Part shown: one piece after another, positions 51,357-59,654 of the stretch
Layout of the letters: every line of letters begins with the position of its first letter
Position numbering within the stretch: the first letter of the stretch is position 1
Source of the DNA: JAGIBJ01 sp032119595
GTDB lineage: Bacteria > Actinomycetota > Thermoleophilia > Solirubrobacterales > Solirubrobacteraceae
Length of the DNA stretch: 64,000 nt
NCBI GenBank assembly: GCA_032119595.1
Contig: JAUMBQ010000006.1
Coordinates: 310,001-374,000 of the forward strand
Reading direction: 5' to 3'
Translations under genes and position numbers: made by a program
Notes under the pieces: generated by a model
Seen by the model: only the letters and a program-made list of their open reading frames with translations
What the model was told of the DNA's origin: nothing
Databases searched by the model: none

Positions 51357-51440
51357 GGCTCCACGCGAACACACGTTCGCAGGCCGTGCGGACGGAACCT
51401 CGCTGGCGACTAGCGGGGCGACGGCGCACCCGGAGGGCGC

Positions 51441-52379
51441 TCAGCGCGTCCAGACGACCTTGCCGGTTGATCGGCGCTCGTCGAGATCGATGAGGCCCTG
51501 CACCGCCTGCTCCATCGGATAGGTGGCGCCAATGAGTGGGCGAACGGCACCGGTGCCGACGAGCTCGGACAGCCGGGCCATGACGCCGGCAAAGCCCGTC
51601 TCGGTGTCGGCGAGGGCCACGAAGGTGCAGCCGCAGACATCGACGTTGCGAAGCAGGAGGCGGTTCACTCGGATCTCGGGGATTTCGCCGGAGGCGAACC
51701 CGACGACCACGAGGCGCCCCTCGGGCTTGAGCGCGCGCAGGCTCTCCTTGAAGTGTTCCGTGCCGCCGACCGGATCGATGATCAGATCGACCGGGCCATC
51801 GAGCTGACTGCGGAAATCGTGGCCGACGACCACTTGGTCGGCGCCGGCGACGCGAGCGACCTCGGCCTTCTCGTCGGTGGAGACCGACGCGATCACCGTC
51901 GCACCGAGCGCCTTACCGACCTGAATCGCGGCGGTCCCCACCCCGCCAGCAGCACCGTGGATCAGCATGCGCTCGCCCGCGACGAGCCGCCCACGGCGCT
52001 CGAGCGCCGCGAGCGCCGTCATGCCGTTCAGCGGTAGGGCCGCCCCCTCGACAAACGTCAGTCCCTGTGGCAACGGCCAGGTCATCTCCGGCACTGCCGC
52101 GACCTGCTCGGCGTGCGACCCGAACGTCATCGTGATCACGCGATCACCGACGGCGAAGCGCCCGCCTTCGGGTGCGCGGATCACTTCGCCCGCCGCTTCC
52201 CACCCGAGCGTGAACGGCAGCGCCTGTCGCACCTGGTACTGCCCGCGGGTCATCAGGACGTCCGGGAACGCCAGCGCCCCGGCGTGCACCTCAACGATCA
52301 GCTCGCCCTCGGGCTCCGGCACGTCAAGCAGCTCGACCGCTTGCGGCCCACTCTCCGTCAGAACGCGAAGCGCACGCAT
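51441..52379 (-). CDS. NADPH:quinone reductase-like zinc-free MDR protein
   Basis: A 312-residue medium-chain dehydrogenase/reductase. It has the GroES-like N-terminal domain (LGWEAAGEV), the cofactor motif HGAAGGVGTAAIQ and no zinc-binding Cys/His set, which fits the quinone oxidoreductase subfamily. ATG 52379 has AGAGGG upstream. Probably reduces quinones or enones with NADPH. Monocistronic as far as can be seen. Confidence 0.85.
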   Translation of the reverse strand: MRALRVLTESGPQAVELLDVPEPEGELIVEVHAGALAFPDVLMTRGQYQVRQALPFTLGWEAAGEVIRAPEGGRFAVGDRVITMTFGSHAEQVAAVPEMTWPLPQGLTFVEGAALPLNGMTALAALERRGRLVAGERMLIHGAAGGVGTAAIQVGKALGATVIASVSTDEKAEVARVAGADQVVVGHDFRSQLDGPVDLIIDPVGGTEHFKESLRALKPEGRLVVVGFASGEIPEIRVNRLLLRNVDVCGCTFVALADTETGFAGVMARLSELVGTGAVRPLIGATYPMEQAVQGLIDLDERRSTGKVVWTR

Positions 52380-52447
52380 GCCGCCACCCTCTCAGGCGCG
52401 GGTTTTCCGCGTCAACTGCGCCGCAGGCCCGGCCCGGCGCCGTACCG

Positions 52448-53581
52448 TCAGAGGAGGGCGACCGCCGCCTCAAGCGTCCGGCCCGAGACCGGATCACGGG
52501 AGAAGCGGCGAGGGCCGAGTTCACTGGTCGCGGGCAGCATCGAGAACGGCGACGACACGATCGGCGCGCCCGCCACCGATCGCTCGCAGTAGGCCGGCGG
52601 CAGGCTCGTGCCGGGTGGAGCAAGGAGCGGAGCTGGCTCTGGCAGGAACACCGAACGAGGCCCAGCCATCACGATCGGGACTTCGCCACGCAGCGCGCCT
52701 CCGTCAGCGAGCCGCGGCACGTCGGCGGTCACTGAGAGGCAGGCATCGAGCCACGCGGCGGCGGTCCGCATCGGGCCGACCAGCTCCCGGTCGAGCGCCT
52801 CGAGCACACGGAGAAATGCACGCTCACGCAAGGTGGCGTCGCGCGGTCCACGTCGGATCTCGACGAGGGCCCGGCTCTCGATCACCAGGGTGTGGGCACC
52901 GCCGAGGAGCGCGCCGATGGCCTGCTTCCGGAGCCGTCCGGGCACCGGGTCGCGGAGGTCGGCACGACGCGGATCCACGGCGATCCCGTGCGCACCGAGG
53001 AGCGAAGCGACGCCAAGGAGGGTTGAGCCCTCCGCCGCTACCACCACGGTGCCGGCATCGAGCTGGCGCGCCGGCAGGAACCCGTGCTCGGCCGCCCGGA
53101 GATCGAGCCCCTCGATCTGCGGCAGCACCGGCCGGGTGGCGCCGGCGATCAGGATCTGATGCCCGTGACGAATCCCGACCATGCGATGCCAGGTGAGCTG
53201 GTGGCGGAGCGCATCGACGGCGCGCTCGACATCGAGCGCGGGCGCAGGGTCGCCCGCCAGGTCGACGACCTCGATGAGCGTGCAGCATTCGTCGCCAGCG
53301 AGCAAACGGCCGAGCGCCTCGGCTGCGACCGCTCCGGGGTCCAAGGCAACCGGAGGGATGGTGCCCAGCAGCGCAGCAGCGGCGGTGGTCTCGCTGACCG
53401 GCAGGTGTGTGGCCACGGTGCGCAGGCGACCGACGCGCCCAGCCTGCCCAATCGCTCGAAGCTGGGGCATCCGCGCCCGCTCCAGACCCGTCGAGGGAGT
53501 ACCGATCTCGCTCGCGGCGCCCGCGAGCACGAGCACGACGCGTGGCGAGGGAAGCTGAGGCTGGGGCTCGGAAGAGGACAT
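52448..53581 (-). CDS. degenerate ApgM-like (phosphoglycerate mutase-type) protein
   Basis: A 377-residue protein. STGLERARMPQLRAIGQAGR with GRLRTVATHLP resembles the start of archaeal-type cofactor-independent phosphoglycerate mutase, where the line reads TPLxxAxTPNLDxLA...GRxxTVPxGxPPGSD. The metal-binding DG after the first strand is missing (VVLVLAGAASEIG), and the later His/Asp metal set is not evident. It is therefore probably a pseudoenzyme or a repurposed member of the alkaline-phosphatase superfamily. Function unknown; this reading is by eye and needs a profile search. Confidence 0.5.
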   Translation of the reverse strand: MSSSEPQPQLPSPRVVLVLAGAASEIGTPSTGLERARMPQLRAIGQAGRVGRLRTVATHLPVSETTAAAALLGTIPPVALDPGAVAAEALGRLLAGDECCTLIEVVDLAGDPAPALDVERAVDALRHQLTWHRMVGIRHGHQILIAGATRPVLPQIEGLDLRAAEHGFLPARQLDAGTVVVAAEGSTLLGVASLLGAHGIAVDPRRADLRDPVPGRLRKQAIGALLGGAHTLVIESRALVEIRRGPRDATLRERAFLRVLEALDRELVGPMRTAAAWLDACLSVTADVPRLADGGALRGEVPIVMAGPRSVFLPEPAPLLAPPGTSLPPAYCERSVAGAPIVSSPFSMLPATSELGPRRFSRDPVSGRTLEAAVALL

Positions 53582-53678
53582 GGGTTGGAGCGCCGCCGCG
53601 AGTCGTGCGTGCGCTTACGCACACGTCAGCCTACGCACCCGTCGGGCGGCATTGGGTTGGAAGGAGGTTGTGACGAAC

Positions 53679-53684
53679 TAGGGT
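53679..53684 (+). promoter_or_regulatory. -10 box for a leaderless DUF4230 gene
   Basis: TAGGGT is followed by TGGCGTC and GTG 53692. A TTGGAA box is 16 bp upstream of it. Confidence 0.55.
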
Positions 53685-53691
53685 TGGCGTC

Positions 53692-54339
53692 GTGCGCGCC
53701 ACATCTCGTCGGACTTCCGATCTCCTTCGCCTCGCGGCCGCCCTGATCATGGTCTTGGCCGTGGTGCTCGTGGTCCCGTCGCTGAACCCGTTTGGCACCG
53801 AACGTGTCGACCGCACCCAGCCGGCTGTGCTCAAGGCCATCGAGGACCTCGGGGAACTGCGCGCGTCGTCCGCCAACCTGCAGATCGTGGTCGACGTCGA
53901 GGACGATGCCAAGTACGTGCCGTCGTTCCTCAAAGGCGAGCGTGTGCTCTTCGTCGCCGCGGGACGCGTCGACGCCACGGTGAATCTGCGCGGCCTCGGA
54001 GCAGACGACATCGTCGTCTCCGGCGACCGCCGCAAGGCGACCATCTCGCTGCCGCGCGCGACGCTCGGGACGGCCCAGCTCAACCCCGAGCGGTCGCGGG
54101 TCTATAACCGTGACCGGGGGCTCGTTGACCGGGTCGACGACTTTCTCAGCTCCAACCCGAACGGCGAGCAGGAACTCCAGGTGCTCGCCGCGCGCAAGCT
54201 CGAAGCGGCGGCCGCCGCCGACCCCGAGGTGCTCGATCGCGCGGAGGAGAACACCCGCGCGACACTCACCGGGCTCCTGAAGGCGCTCGGATTCACCGAC
54301 GTGACCGTGAAGTTCGTCGGAACGCGCCCAGCGCTCTGA
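53692..54339 (+). CDS. DUF4230 membrane-anchored protein
   Basis: A 215-residue protein with one N-terminal transmembrane anchor (about 11-29) and an extracytoplasmic domain. VVDVEDDAKYVPSFLKGERV, FVAAGRVDATVNLRGL and YNRDRGLVDRVDDFL match the DUF4230 pattern. Function unknown. The GTG start is fixed by the -10 box 7 nt upstream. Confidence 0.78.
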   Translation: MRATSRRTSDLLRLAAALIMVLAVVLVVPSLNPFGTERVDRTQPAVLKAIEDLGELRASSANLQIVVDVEDDAKYVPSFLKGERVLFVAAGRVDATVNLRGLGADDIVVSGDRRKATISLPRATLGTAQLNPERSRVYNRDRGLVDRVDDFLSSNPNGEQELQVLAARKLEAAAAADPEVLDRAEENTRATLTGLLKALGFTDVTVKFVGTRPAL

Positions 54340-54520
54340 GCTACCCCACCGTCCGCGCCCCGCGCTCTGAGCCGCCCCACCTCCGACCGCCGCGCGCCCG
54401 CGACCGTCATCGTTTGTTCTTCGCGCGTCACACAGCCGAGTACTACCCTGATCACTAGGGAGGAACCGGGTAATCGCGACCCCAGAGACGCGTCCGGCCA
54501 CCTCCAAGGAGGAAGCAGAG

Positions 54521-55183
54521 ATGCTGTTCGAAGCACTTCGCCGCAAGGCAACGATGGTCAGCCAGCAGGAGGCCCTCCCGGGCCGCGCCGAACCGCTCGC
54601 GGTGAGTGGTGACCATGCCGTCCTGGGCACGCCCATCACCGGGCCGTTCCCGGCTGGCACCGAGCGAATCATCTTCGGGTTGGGGTGCTTCTGGGGCGCG
54701 GAACGCCTCTTCTGGAAGCTCCCCGGCGTGTACACGACCTCGGTCGGCTATTCCGGTGGGTATACGCCCAACCCGACGTACGAGGAGACCTGTTCCGGGC
54801 GCACCGGTCATACCGAGGCCGTGCAGGTCGTCTATGACCCCACCAAGGTGTCGCTCGAGACGCTTCTGAAGACGTTCTGGGAGGGCCACGACCCAACCCA
54901 GGAGCACCGTCAGGGCAACGACATCGGGACGCAATACCGCTCGGCGATCTACACCACGACCGACGAGCAGGCCGCCAGCGTCGCGGCCTCGGCGGCTGCC
55001 TACGGCAGGGCGCTCGAGGAGCGAGGCCACGGCGAGATCAAGACGGAGATCGCGCCGGCCGGCGAGTACTACTTCGCCGAGACCTATCACCAGCAGTACC
55101 TCCACAAGAACCCGGGCGGCTACTGCGGGCTCGGCGGCACCGGTGTGGCCTGCCAAATCGGGACCGGCGCGCCAGCCGCGTAA
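54521..55183 (+). CDS. msrA: peptide-methionine (S)-S-oxide reductase
   Basis: A 220-residue MsrA. Catalytic motif GCFWGAE (Cys near 56), GYSGGYTPNPTYEETCSGRT, GHTEAVQVVYDP and the C-terminal YFAETYHQQYLHKNP with GGYCGLGGTG supply the resolving-cysteine region. It repairs oxidised methionine with thioredoxin. ATG 54521 has AAGGAGG at the proper distance. The N-terminal extension of about 45 residues is common in actinobacterial and plant MsrA. No msrB is adjacent. Confidence 0.92.
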   Translation: MLFEALRRKATMVSQQEALPGRAEPLAVSGDHAVLGTPITGPFPAGTERIIFGLGCFWGAERLFWKLPGVYTTSVGYSGGYTPNPTYEETCSGRTGHTEAVQVVYDPTKVSLETLLKTFWEGHDPTQEHRQGNDIGTQYRSAIYTTTDEQAASVAASAAAYGRALEERGHGEIKTEIAPAGEYYFAETYHQQYLHKNPGGYCGLGGTGVACQIGTGAPAA

Positions 55184-55194
55184 CCGGCCCAAGC

Positions 55195-55211
55195 GCCCCG
55201 TTTTCCGGGGC
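55195..55211 (+). terminator. short hairpin after msrA
   Basis: GCCCCG-TTTTC-CGGGGC begins 12 bp after the stop. There is no T-run; weak terminator. Confidence 0.4.
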
Positions 55212-55396
55212 ACTTCGCTATCGCGGGGGTCGCCCGCTGAGCGGCTCGATCATCCGGCCAACGGGCAGGGAGATCCGATGCGAGATGCCGACCTCTAGGT
55301 CAAGAACAAGCGTGTCATCCGGCCCGCTCTCCCCCACCTCTCCCCGCTCGGAGCCCGTCATGCCGCTGCGCAAGTAAACCCTCTCTCCCCCCACTG

Positions 55397-55450
55397 CCAC
55401 CGGCCATCCGGTCTCACCGACTCCCCGCGGTGAGACCAGGTGGCCGGTGG
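55397..55450. terminator. large inverted repeat between convergent genes
   Basis: Two 23-nt arms (55397-55419 and 55428-55450) pair except for three central mismatches, around an 8-nt loop. It lies in a 412-bp gap between msrA and the small membrane-protein gene, which converge. It is probably a bidirectional terminator, or else a short palindromic element. No gene is seen in the rest of 55212-55595. Confidence 0.6.
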
Positions 55451-55595
55451 TCGTCGTGGTCGGCTGGGCCCGTTCGGCCCGCCAAACAGCGCCGCTAGCG
55501 GCATGGCCGACCGAGCCTGAGCCCGGCCTGGGCCGTCAAACACGCGAAGAACACGCCAATCCGCACCCAAGCCTGGGCGCGAGCGTCGGCGCGGC

Positions 55596-55964
55596 TCAGT
55601 GCGAGAGCGCGACTCCGAGGAACACGATCACGAGCGAGAACACCGCGAGGACGGGGTCGACCCAGCGCTTGCCCGGGTTCTTGATGTGGAAGCCCATGAG
55701 CGCGAAGAGGGCGACCAGGAAGCCGAGCTTCACCCAGAGCGTGGTGCTGTCCCACTGGTCCTCGTGGCCGGCGAGGTACAGGCCGGTGAAGATCAGGAGC
55801 AGGAGCGCGACGCCGCTGGCGTGGAAGAACCGCCGGGCGACGACCTTCATCTCGGGCTTGCCCTTGAACAGCGGGACGAGCACCGCCGCGAGGAAGATCT
55901 GCCCGCCGACGAAGAACGCCATCGAGAGCAGGTGGATGGCGCGCAGTACGTCCCAGAAGTCCAT
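55596..55964 (-). CDS. small four-helix membrane protein (CopD/DUF2269-like)
   Basis: A 122-residue protein with four transmembrane segments. Histidines lie in or near helices: RAIHLLSMAFFVGGQ, RRFFHASGVALLLLIFTGLY, LMGFHIKNPGKRW. The pattern resembles CopD-like or DUF2269 membrane proteins, some of which bind haem or metal. TACCCT stands 7 nt before ATG 55964, giving a leaderless message and excluding longer frames. Confidence 0.65.
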   Translation of the reverse strand: MDFWDVLRAIHLLSMAFFVGGQIFLAAVLVPLFKGKPEMKVVARRFFHASGVALLLLIFTGLYLAGHEDQWDSTTLWVKLGFLVALFALMGFHIKNPGKRWVDPVLAVFSLVIVFLGVALSH

Positions 55965-56026
55965 GCGCGCAAGGGTACCGGCGGCGCGGGCGGGCGGGGT
56001 AGGCCTCCCCGCCGACGCGCGCAGCC

Positions 56027-56950
56027 CTACCCGAGGTAGCTCTTGACGATGTCGTACGCGGGGCGCACGGCATCCGTCCCGGACACGAGGCCGGCGTCGA
56101 AGATGTCGTCCGGGCGGTCCTCGCCGGGCCCGTAGAAGTTGTAGAGGTAGACGCGCGCCAGCCGCGGGTACTTCTTCGCGATCGCGAACACCTGCCGGGT
56201 GGCCGCGGCCTGCCGCTTGGAGTCGGGCGAGAACGTGGTGCCGAGGCGGAACAGGCCACCGGTCTCGGTAATCCACACCTGGCCACCCTTCACGTTCTTC
56301 AGGAACGCGCCGGTGCGCGCCGTGCTCGCCCGGTTGGTGTCGCTGTAGTTGTGAAAGCCCCAGATCTTGGGCTGCGTGTGGCCGACGGCCTTCTTGAAGA
56401 CCTTGAGGTACCGCAGGGTCGGCGCGACCGTCTGGCCGTCGAGGAGATCGATCCCGACGATCTTGCAGCCGAAGCAGATCTTGGTGCGGAAGGCCGTGAA
56501 CATCTGTGCGGCGAGCTTCGGGCCCGGCGTCGTGAATCGACCGGCCGCGGTGCCGCGATTGACCTCGTTGAACACGCCCCAGGATTCGACGTTGGTCTTG
56601 TGGCGAGCGACGAAGGCCGAAGTGGCCTTTGTGTAGGCCGCCAGGCTGGGGTTCTTCTCCGGCGTGCGCGAGGAGTAGTTGAAGGTGAGGTGCACGAGGT
56701 AGCCCTTGGCGCGGGCGGCCGCGATCCACTGGTCAGCCAGAGCGCGGCGCTCGGGATCGTTCTGCACGTCCCAGGGCGCGATGTACCGCACGACGCGGAG
56801 CTTGGACAGCGCCACGAATCGGTGGTCGTCGAACATCTTCGCGTTCTGATCGCCGATGCCGACGGTCGCCGCCGAGGCAGCCTGGGGCAGGGTGGCCGCA
56901 GCAGAGGCGGTCGTGGCAGCGAGCAGGGCTGCGGTCAAGAGATGGCGCAT
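56027..56950 (-). CDS. secreted GH-A-type glycoside hydrolase-like protein
   Basis: A 307-residue secreted protein. The signal peptide MRHLLTAALLAATTASAAA begins at ATG 56950; longer frames place it inside the protein. A TIM-barrel pattern is present: VESWGVFNEVNRG gives the Asn-Glu acid/base pair at the end of strand 4, and VWITETGG gives the likely nucleophile Glu on strand 7. This fits clan GH-A, family not determined. It would act on an extracellular beta-glycan. It diverges from the monooxygenase gene. Confidence 0.75.
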   Translation of the reverse strand: MRHLLTAALLAATTASAAATLPQAASAATVGIGDQNAKMFDDHRFVALSKLRVVRYIAPWDVQNDPERRALADQWIAAARAKGYLVHLTFNYSSRTPEKNPSLAAYTKATSAFVARHKTNVESWGVFNEVNRGTAAGRFTTPGPKLAAQMFTAFRTKICFGCKIVGIDLLDGQTVAPTLRYLKVFKKAVGHTQPKIWGFHNYSDTNRASTARTGAFLKNVKGGQVWITETGGLFRLGTTFSPDSKRQAAATRQVFAIAKKYPRLARVYLYNFYGPGEDRPDDIFDAGLVSGTDAVRPAYDIVKSYLG

Positions 56951-57160
56951 CGAGGGGTCCGGCGGGGGAGTGAGAGCGGAAGGGCGACCCAACGCCGATC
57001 GGCCGAGTCGGAGGGAGTCTCCAGGGTGATCGGCGGCCTCGTGGGACGCCTGAAGCCGCCCGAACGCTACAGGCGCGATCACGCGGCATGCAGGCGCGCC
57101 AACTCGCGGTCAGCCAGCGGGACGCTGGTCACGGAACCCTCGACAAGTGACAGTAGTGTA

Positions 57161-57176
57161 GGTACCGTCTCGTACC
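57161..57176. promoter_or_regulatory. inverted repeat upstream of the monooxygenase
   Basis: GGTAC-CGTCTC-GTACC lies in the 311-bp space between the divergent GH-A hydrolase and monooxygenase genes. It is a candidate operator, perhaps for a TetR protein. Nothing else is seen in 56951-57261 apart from a TACCCT box 10 nt before ATG 57262. Confidence 0.35.
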
Positions 57177-57261
57177 AAGTGTCGGCTTGTCTCGCCGACC
57201 GTCTTCACGCCGCCCTGGGGCTACCCAGGCGCGCGCGTCCCCCGCTACCCTCGCCACCGCT

Positions 57262-58800
57262 ATGAGCACCTCCTCCACCACTGCTGTACGCACCGCCCGC
57301 GTCGGCATCATCGGCACGGGCTTCGCCGGGCTCGGCCTCGCGATCCGCCTCCGCCAGGCCGGCGACGAGGACTTCATCGTGCTCGAGAAGAACGCCGAGA
57401 TCGGCGGCACATGGCGCGACAACGACTACCCGGGCTGTGCCTGCGACGTTCCGTCGAACCTGTACTCGTACTCCTTCGCCCCGAACCCAGGCTGGACGAC
57501 GACCTTCGCCCATCAGGCCGAGATCCGCGCGTACACCGAACACGTCGCCGCCGAGCACGACCTCGATCGCTCGATTCACTTCAGCACCTTCGTGCAGAAC
57601 GCCCACTGGGACGAAGAGGCAGCGCTCTGGCGCGTCGCGACCGACCAGGGCGAATACGAGTTCTCGGTGCTCGTGTCGGCAACCGGGCCGCTCAGTTCGC
57701 CGTCGATCCCGGACCTCCCCGGCCTCGCCGAGTTCGACGGTCCAGTCTTCCATTCCGCCGAGTGGGATCACGACGTTGACCTCGCCGGCAAGCGCGTCGC
57801 CGTGATCGGCACCGGGGCGTCGGCGATCCAGTTCGTCCCCGAACTGCAGAAGGTCGTCGGCGAGCTCAAGCTCTTCCAGCGCACCCCGCCGTGGCTCCTC
57901 CCGCGCCCCGAGTGGAAGACGTCGCGTGTGCGCCGTGCGTTCTTCAAGCGCTTCCCGCTCGCTCAGCGGTTCGCGCGGACCTATCTCTACTGGTCGCATG
58001 AGATCTACGTGGTCGGCTTCACGCGCATGCCGGCCGTGATGAAGATGCCCGGGTTCCTTGCCCGGCGCCACATCAAGCAGCAGATCCCGAACAACCCGGA
58101 GCTGCGCAAGAAGGTCACGCCGACCTTCACGATCGGGTGCAAGCGGATCCTGCTGAGCAGCAACTACTACCCCGCGCTCGACAACCCGAACGTCGAGGTG
58201 CTCACGACCGGCGTGTCGGCGATTGGCAAGAGCAGCGTCGTCGGGAGCAACGGCGAGGAGCGCGAGGTCGACGCGATCGTCCTGGGCACCGGCTTCCACG
58301 TGAACGATCTGCCGATCAAGGATCACGTGTACGGCGTCGGCGGCAAGACGCTCGGCGAGGCCTGGGAAGGCAGCATGCAGGGGTACCGCGGCGCGACCGT
58401 GCCGGGCTTCCCGAACTTCTTCTTCATCCTGGGGCCCAACACGGGCCTCGGCCACAGCTCGATGATCTTCATGGCGGAGGCCGCGGGCCAGTACGTCTTC
58501 GACGCGCTCCAGCAGATGGACAAGGGCAACCTGGCGAGCGTCGACGTGCGGCCCGAGCGGTACCGCCGTTGGAACGAGGGCATCCAGAAGCGCATGAAGC
58601 CCACCGTGTGGGTCACCGGCGGCTGCGCCAGTTGGTACGTCGACGCGACCGGCAAGAACCGGACGCTCTGGCCGGACTTCACCTTCCGCTTCAAGACGCT
58701 CACCAAGCGGTTCGACATCGAGTCCTACTCGACGCTTCCGCGGCGCGCCCCGCAGCCAAGCATCACGCCGGCGGCCGAGCCGGCGGCGCCCGTCGCCTGA
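57262..58800 (+). CDS. flavin-binding (Baeyer-Villiger type) monooxygenase
   Basis: A 512-residue FAD/NADPH enzyme. FAD motif GIIGTGFAGLGLAIRL, then GGTWRDNDYPGCACDVPS, the NADPH motif VIGTGASAIQ and the fingerprint FDGPVFHSAEW (F-x-G-x3-H-x3-W). These are the marks of class B monooxygenases that insert oxygen into ketones. ATG 57262 is used; an upstream in-frame ATG at 57187 adds an unlikely basic extension. The neighbouring crotonase, hydrolases and TetR genes suggest a ketone or lipid catabolic locus. Confidence 0.88.
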   Translation: MSTSSTTAVRTARVGIIGTGFAGLGLAIRLRQAGDEDFIVLEKNAEIGGTWRDNDYPGCACDVPSNLYSYSFAPNPGWTTTFAHQAEIRAYTEHVAAEHDLDRSIHFSTFVQNAHWDEEAALWRVATDQGEYEFSVLVSATGPLSSPSIPDLPGLAEFDGPVFHSAEWDHDVDLAGKRVAVIGTGASAIQFVPELQKVVGELKLFQRTPPWLLPRPEWKTSRVRRAFFKRFPLAQRFARTYLYWSHEIYVVGFTRMPAVMKMPGFLARRHIKQQIPNNPELRKKVTPTFTIGCKRILLSSNYYPALDNPNVEVLTTGVSAIGKSSVVGSNGEEREVDAIVLGTGFHVNDLPIKDHVYGVGGKTLGEAWEGSMQGYRGATVPGFPNFFFILGPNTGLGHSSMIFMAEAAGQYVFDALQQMDKGNLASVDVRPERYRRWNEGIQKRMKPTVWVTGGCASWYVDATGKNRTLWPDFTFRFKTLTKRFDIESYSTLPRRAPQPSITPAAEPAAPVA

Positions 58801-58822
58801 GGCAAGACGGCGACCCGCAAAG

Positions 58823-58848
58823 GGCTGACCGCGCCAGCGCGGTCAGCC
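58823..58848 (+). terminator. hairpin after the monooxygenase gene
   Basis: Perfect 12-bp complementarity (GGCTGACCGCGC and its complement) with a 2-nt centre begins 22 bp after the stop. It separates the monooxygenase from the crotonase gene. Confidence 0.6.
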
Positions 58849-58864
58849 GCGCGATGATCCGGCC

Positions 58865-59647
58865 ATGACGAACGCCGCACCGCTGTCGATCGCCCGCGAC
58901 GGACACGTCGCGATCCTCACGGTGAACGCGCCGCCGGTGAACCTCCTCGACGCGGCGATGACCGACGCACTCGACGCGGCCATCGCCGAACTCGAAGCCA
59001 GCCCGCCGCGCGCGCTCCTCATCCGCGCCGAAGGGCGCGTCTGGACCGGCGGCGTCGACGTGGAGCAGTTCGCCGGCGTCAGCGCCGAGGGCGGCCACGA
59101 GCTGTGGACCCGCCTGCTCGGCTTCACCCAGCGCATCGAGGCGTTGCCCTGCCCGTCGGTGTTCAGCGCCCACGCGCTTTGCCTCACCTGGGGCCTGGAA
59201 ATCGCGCTCGGCTGCGACCTGCTCATCGCCTCGCCGCGGGCGAAGTTCGGGCTCGTCGAGAAGGTCGTCGGACTCACGCCGTCGATGGGCGGCACCCAGC
59301 GCTTGGCCTCGCGCGCCGGCGTGGCGCGCGCCAAGGCGTTCGTGATGAGCGGCGGCCTGTACGGCGCCGAGCAGCTCCTGCAGTGGGGCGTCGTGACGCA
59401 CCTCGTGCCGGAGGACGAACTCGAGGCCGCCGCACTCGCCCTCACCAAGGATCTGGCGGACGGACCGACGGTCGCGCACAACGCCACCCGCGCGGTCCTT
59501 GCCGCTCAGGCCAGCGGTGGCGTGGCCGCAGCCGACGCAATCGTGCCAGACGTCTGCGGCGACCTGTTCGCCACCGAGGACCTGCAGAACGCTGTGCGTT
59601 CCTTCCTCGACGTCGGCCCCGGCAAGGCGACCTTCGAGGGGCGCTGA
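58865..59647 (+). CDS. enoyl-CoA hydratase/isomerase (crotonase) family protein
   Basis: A 260-residue crotonase-fold protein. LLIRAEGRVWTGGVDVEQF and FSAHALCLTWGLEIALGCDL mark the two oxyanion-hole regions, although the second reads HALCLTWG in place of the usual GxAxGGG. The catalytic Glu position is near VEKVVGLTPSMGG. The loss of the glycine loop may alter activity. It acts on acyl-CoA thioesters. It lies 7 nt from the hydrolase gene downstream and is probably co-transcribed with it. Confidence 0.83.
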   Translation: MTNAAPLSIARDGHVAILTVNAPPVNLLDAAMTDALDAAIAELEASPPRALLIRAEGRVWTGGVDVEQFAGVSAEGGHELWTRLLGFTQRIEALPCPSVFSAHALCLTWGLEIALGCDLLIASPRAKFGLVEKVVGLTPSMGGTQRLASRAGVARAKAFVMSGGLYGAEQLLQWGVVTHLVPEDELEAAALALTKDLADGPTVAHNATRAVLAAQASGGVAAADAIVPDVCGDLFATEDLQNAVRSFLDVGPGKATFEGR

Positions 59648-59654
59648 CCCAGGC

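Noticed and set aside
51365..51380. GCGAAC-ACAC-GTTCGC as a controller-protein operator for the methyltransferase
   Set aside because: The arms are short and no controller gene exists nearby; too weak to list as a site.
53692..53710. Shine-Dalgarno AAGGAGG at 53661-53667 assigned to the DUF4230 gene
   Set aside because: It is about 24 nt from the start and upstream of the -10 box, so it would not be in the message.
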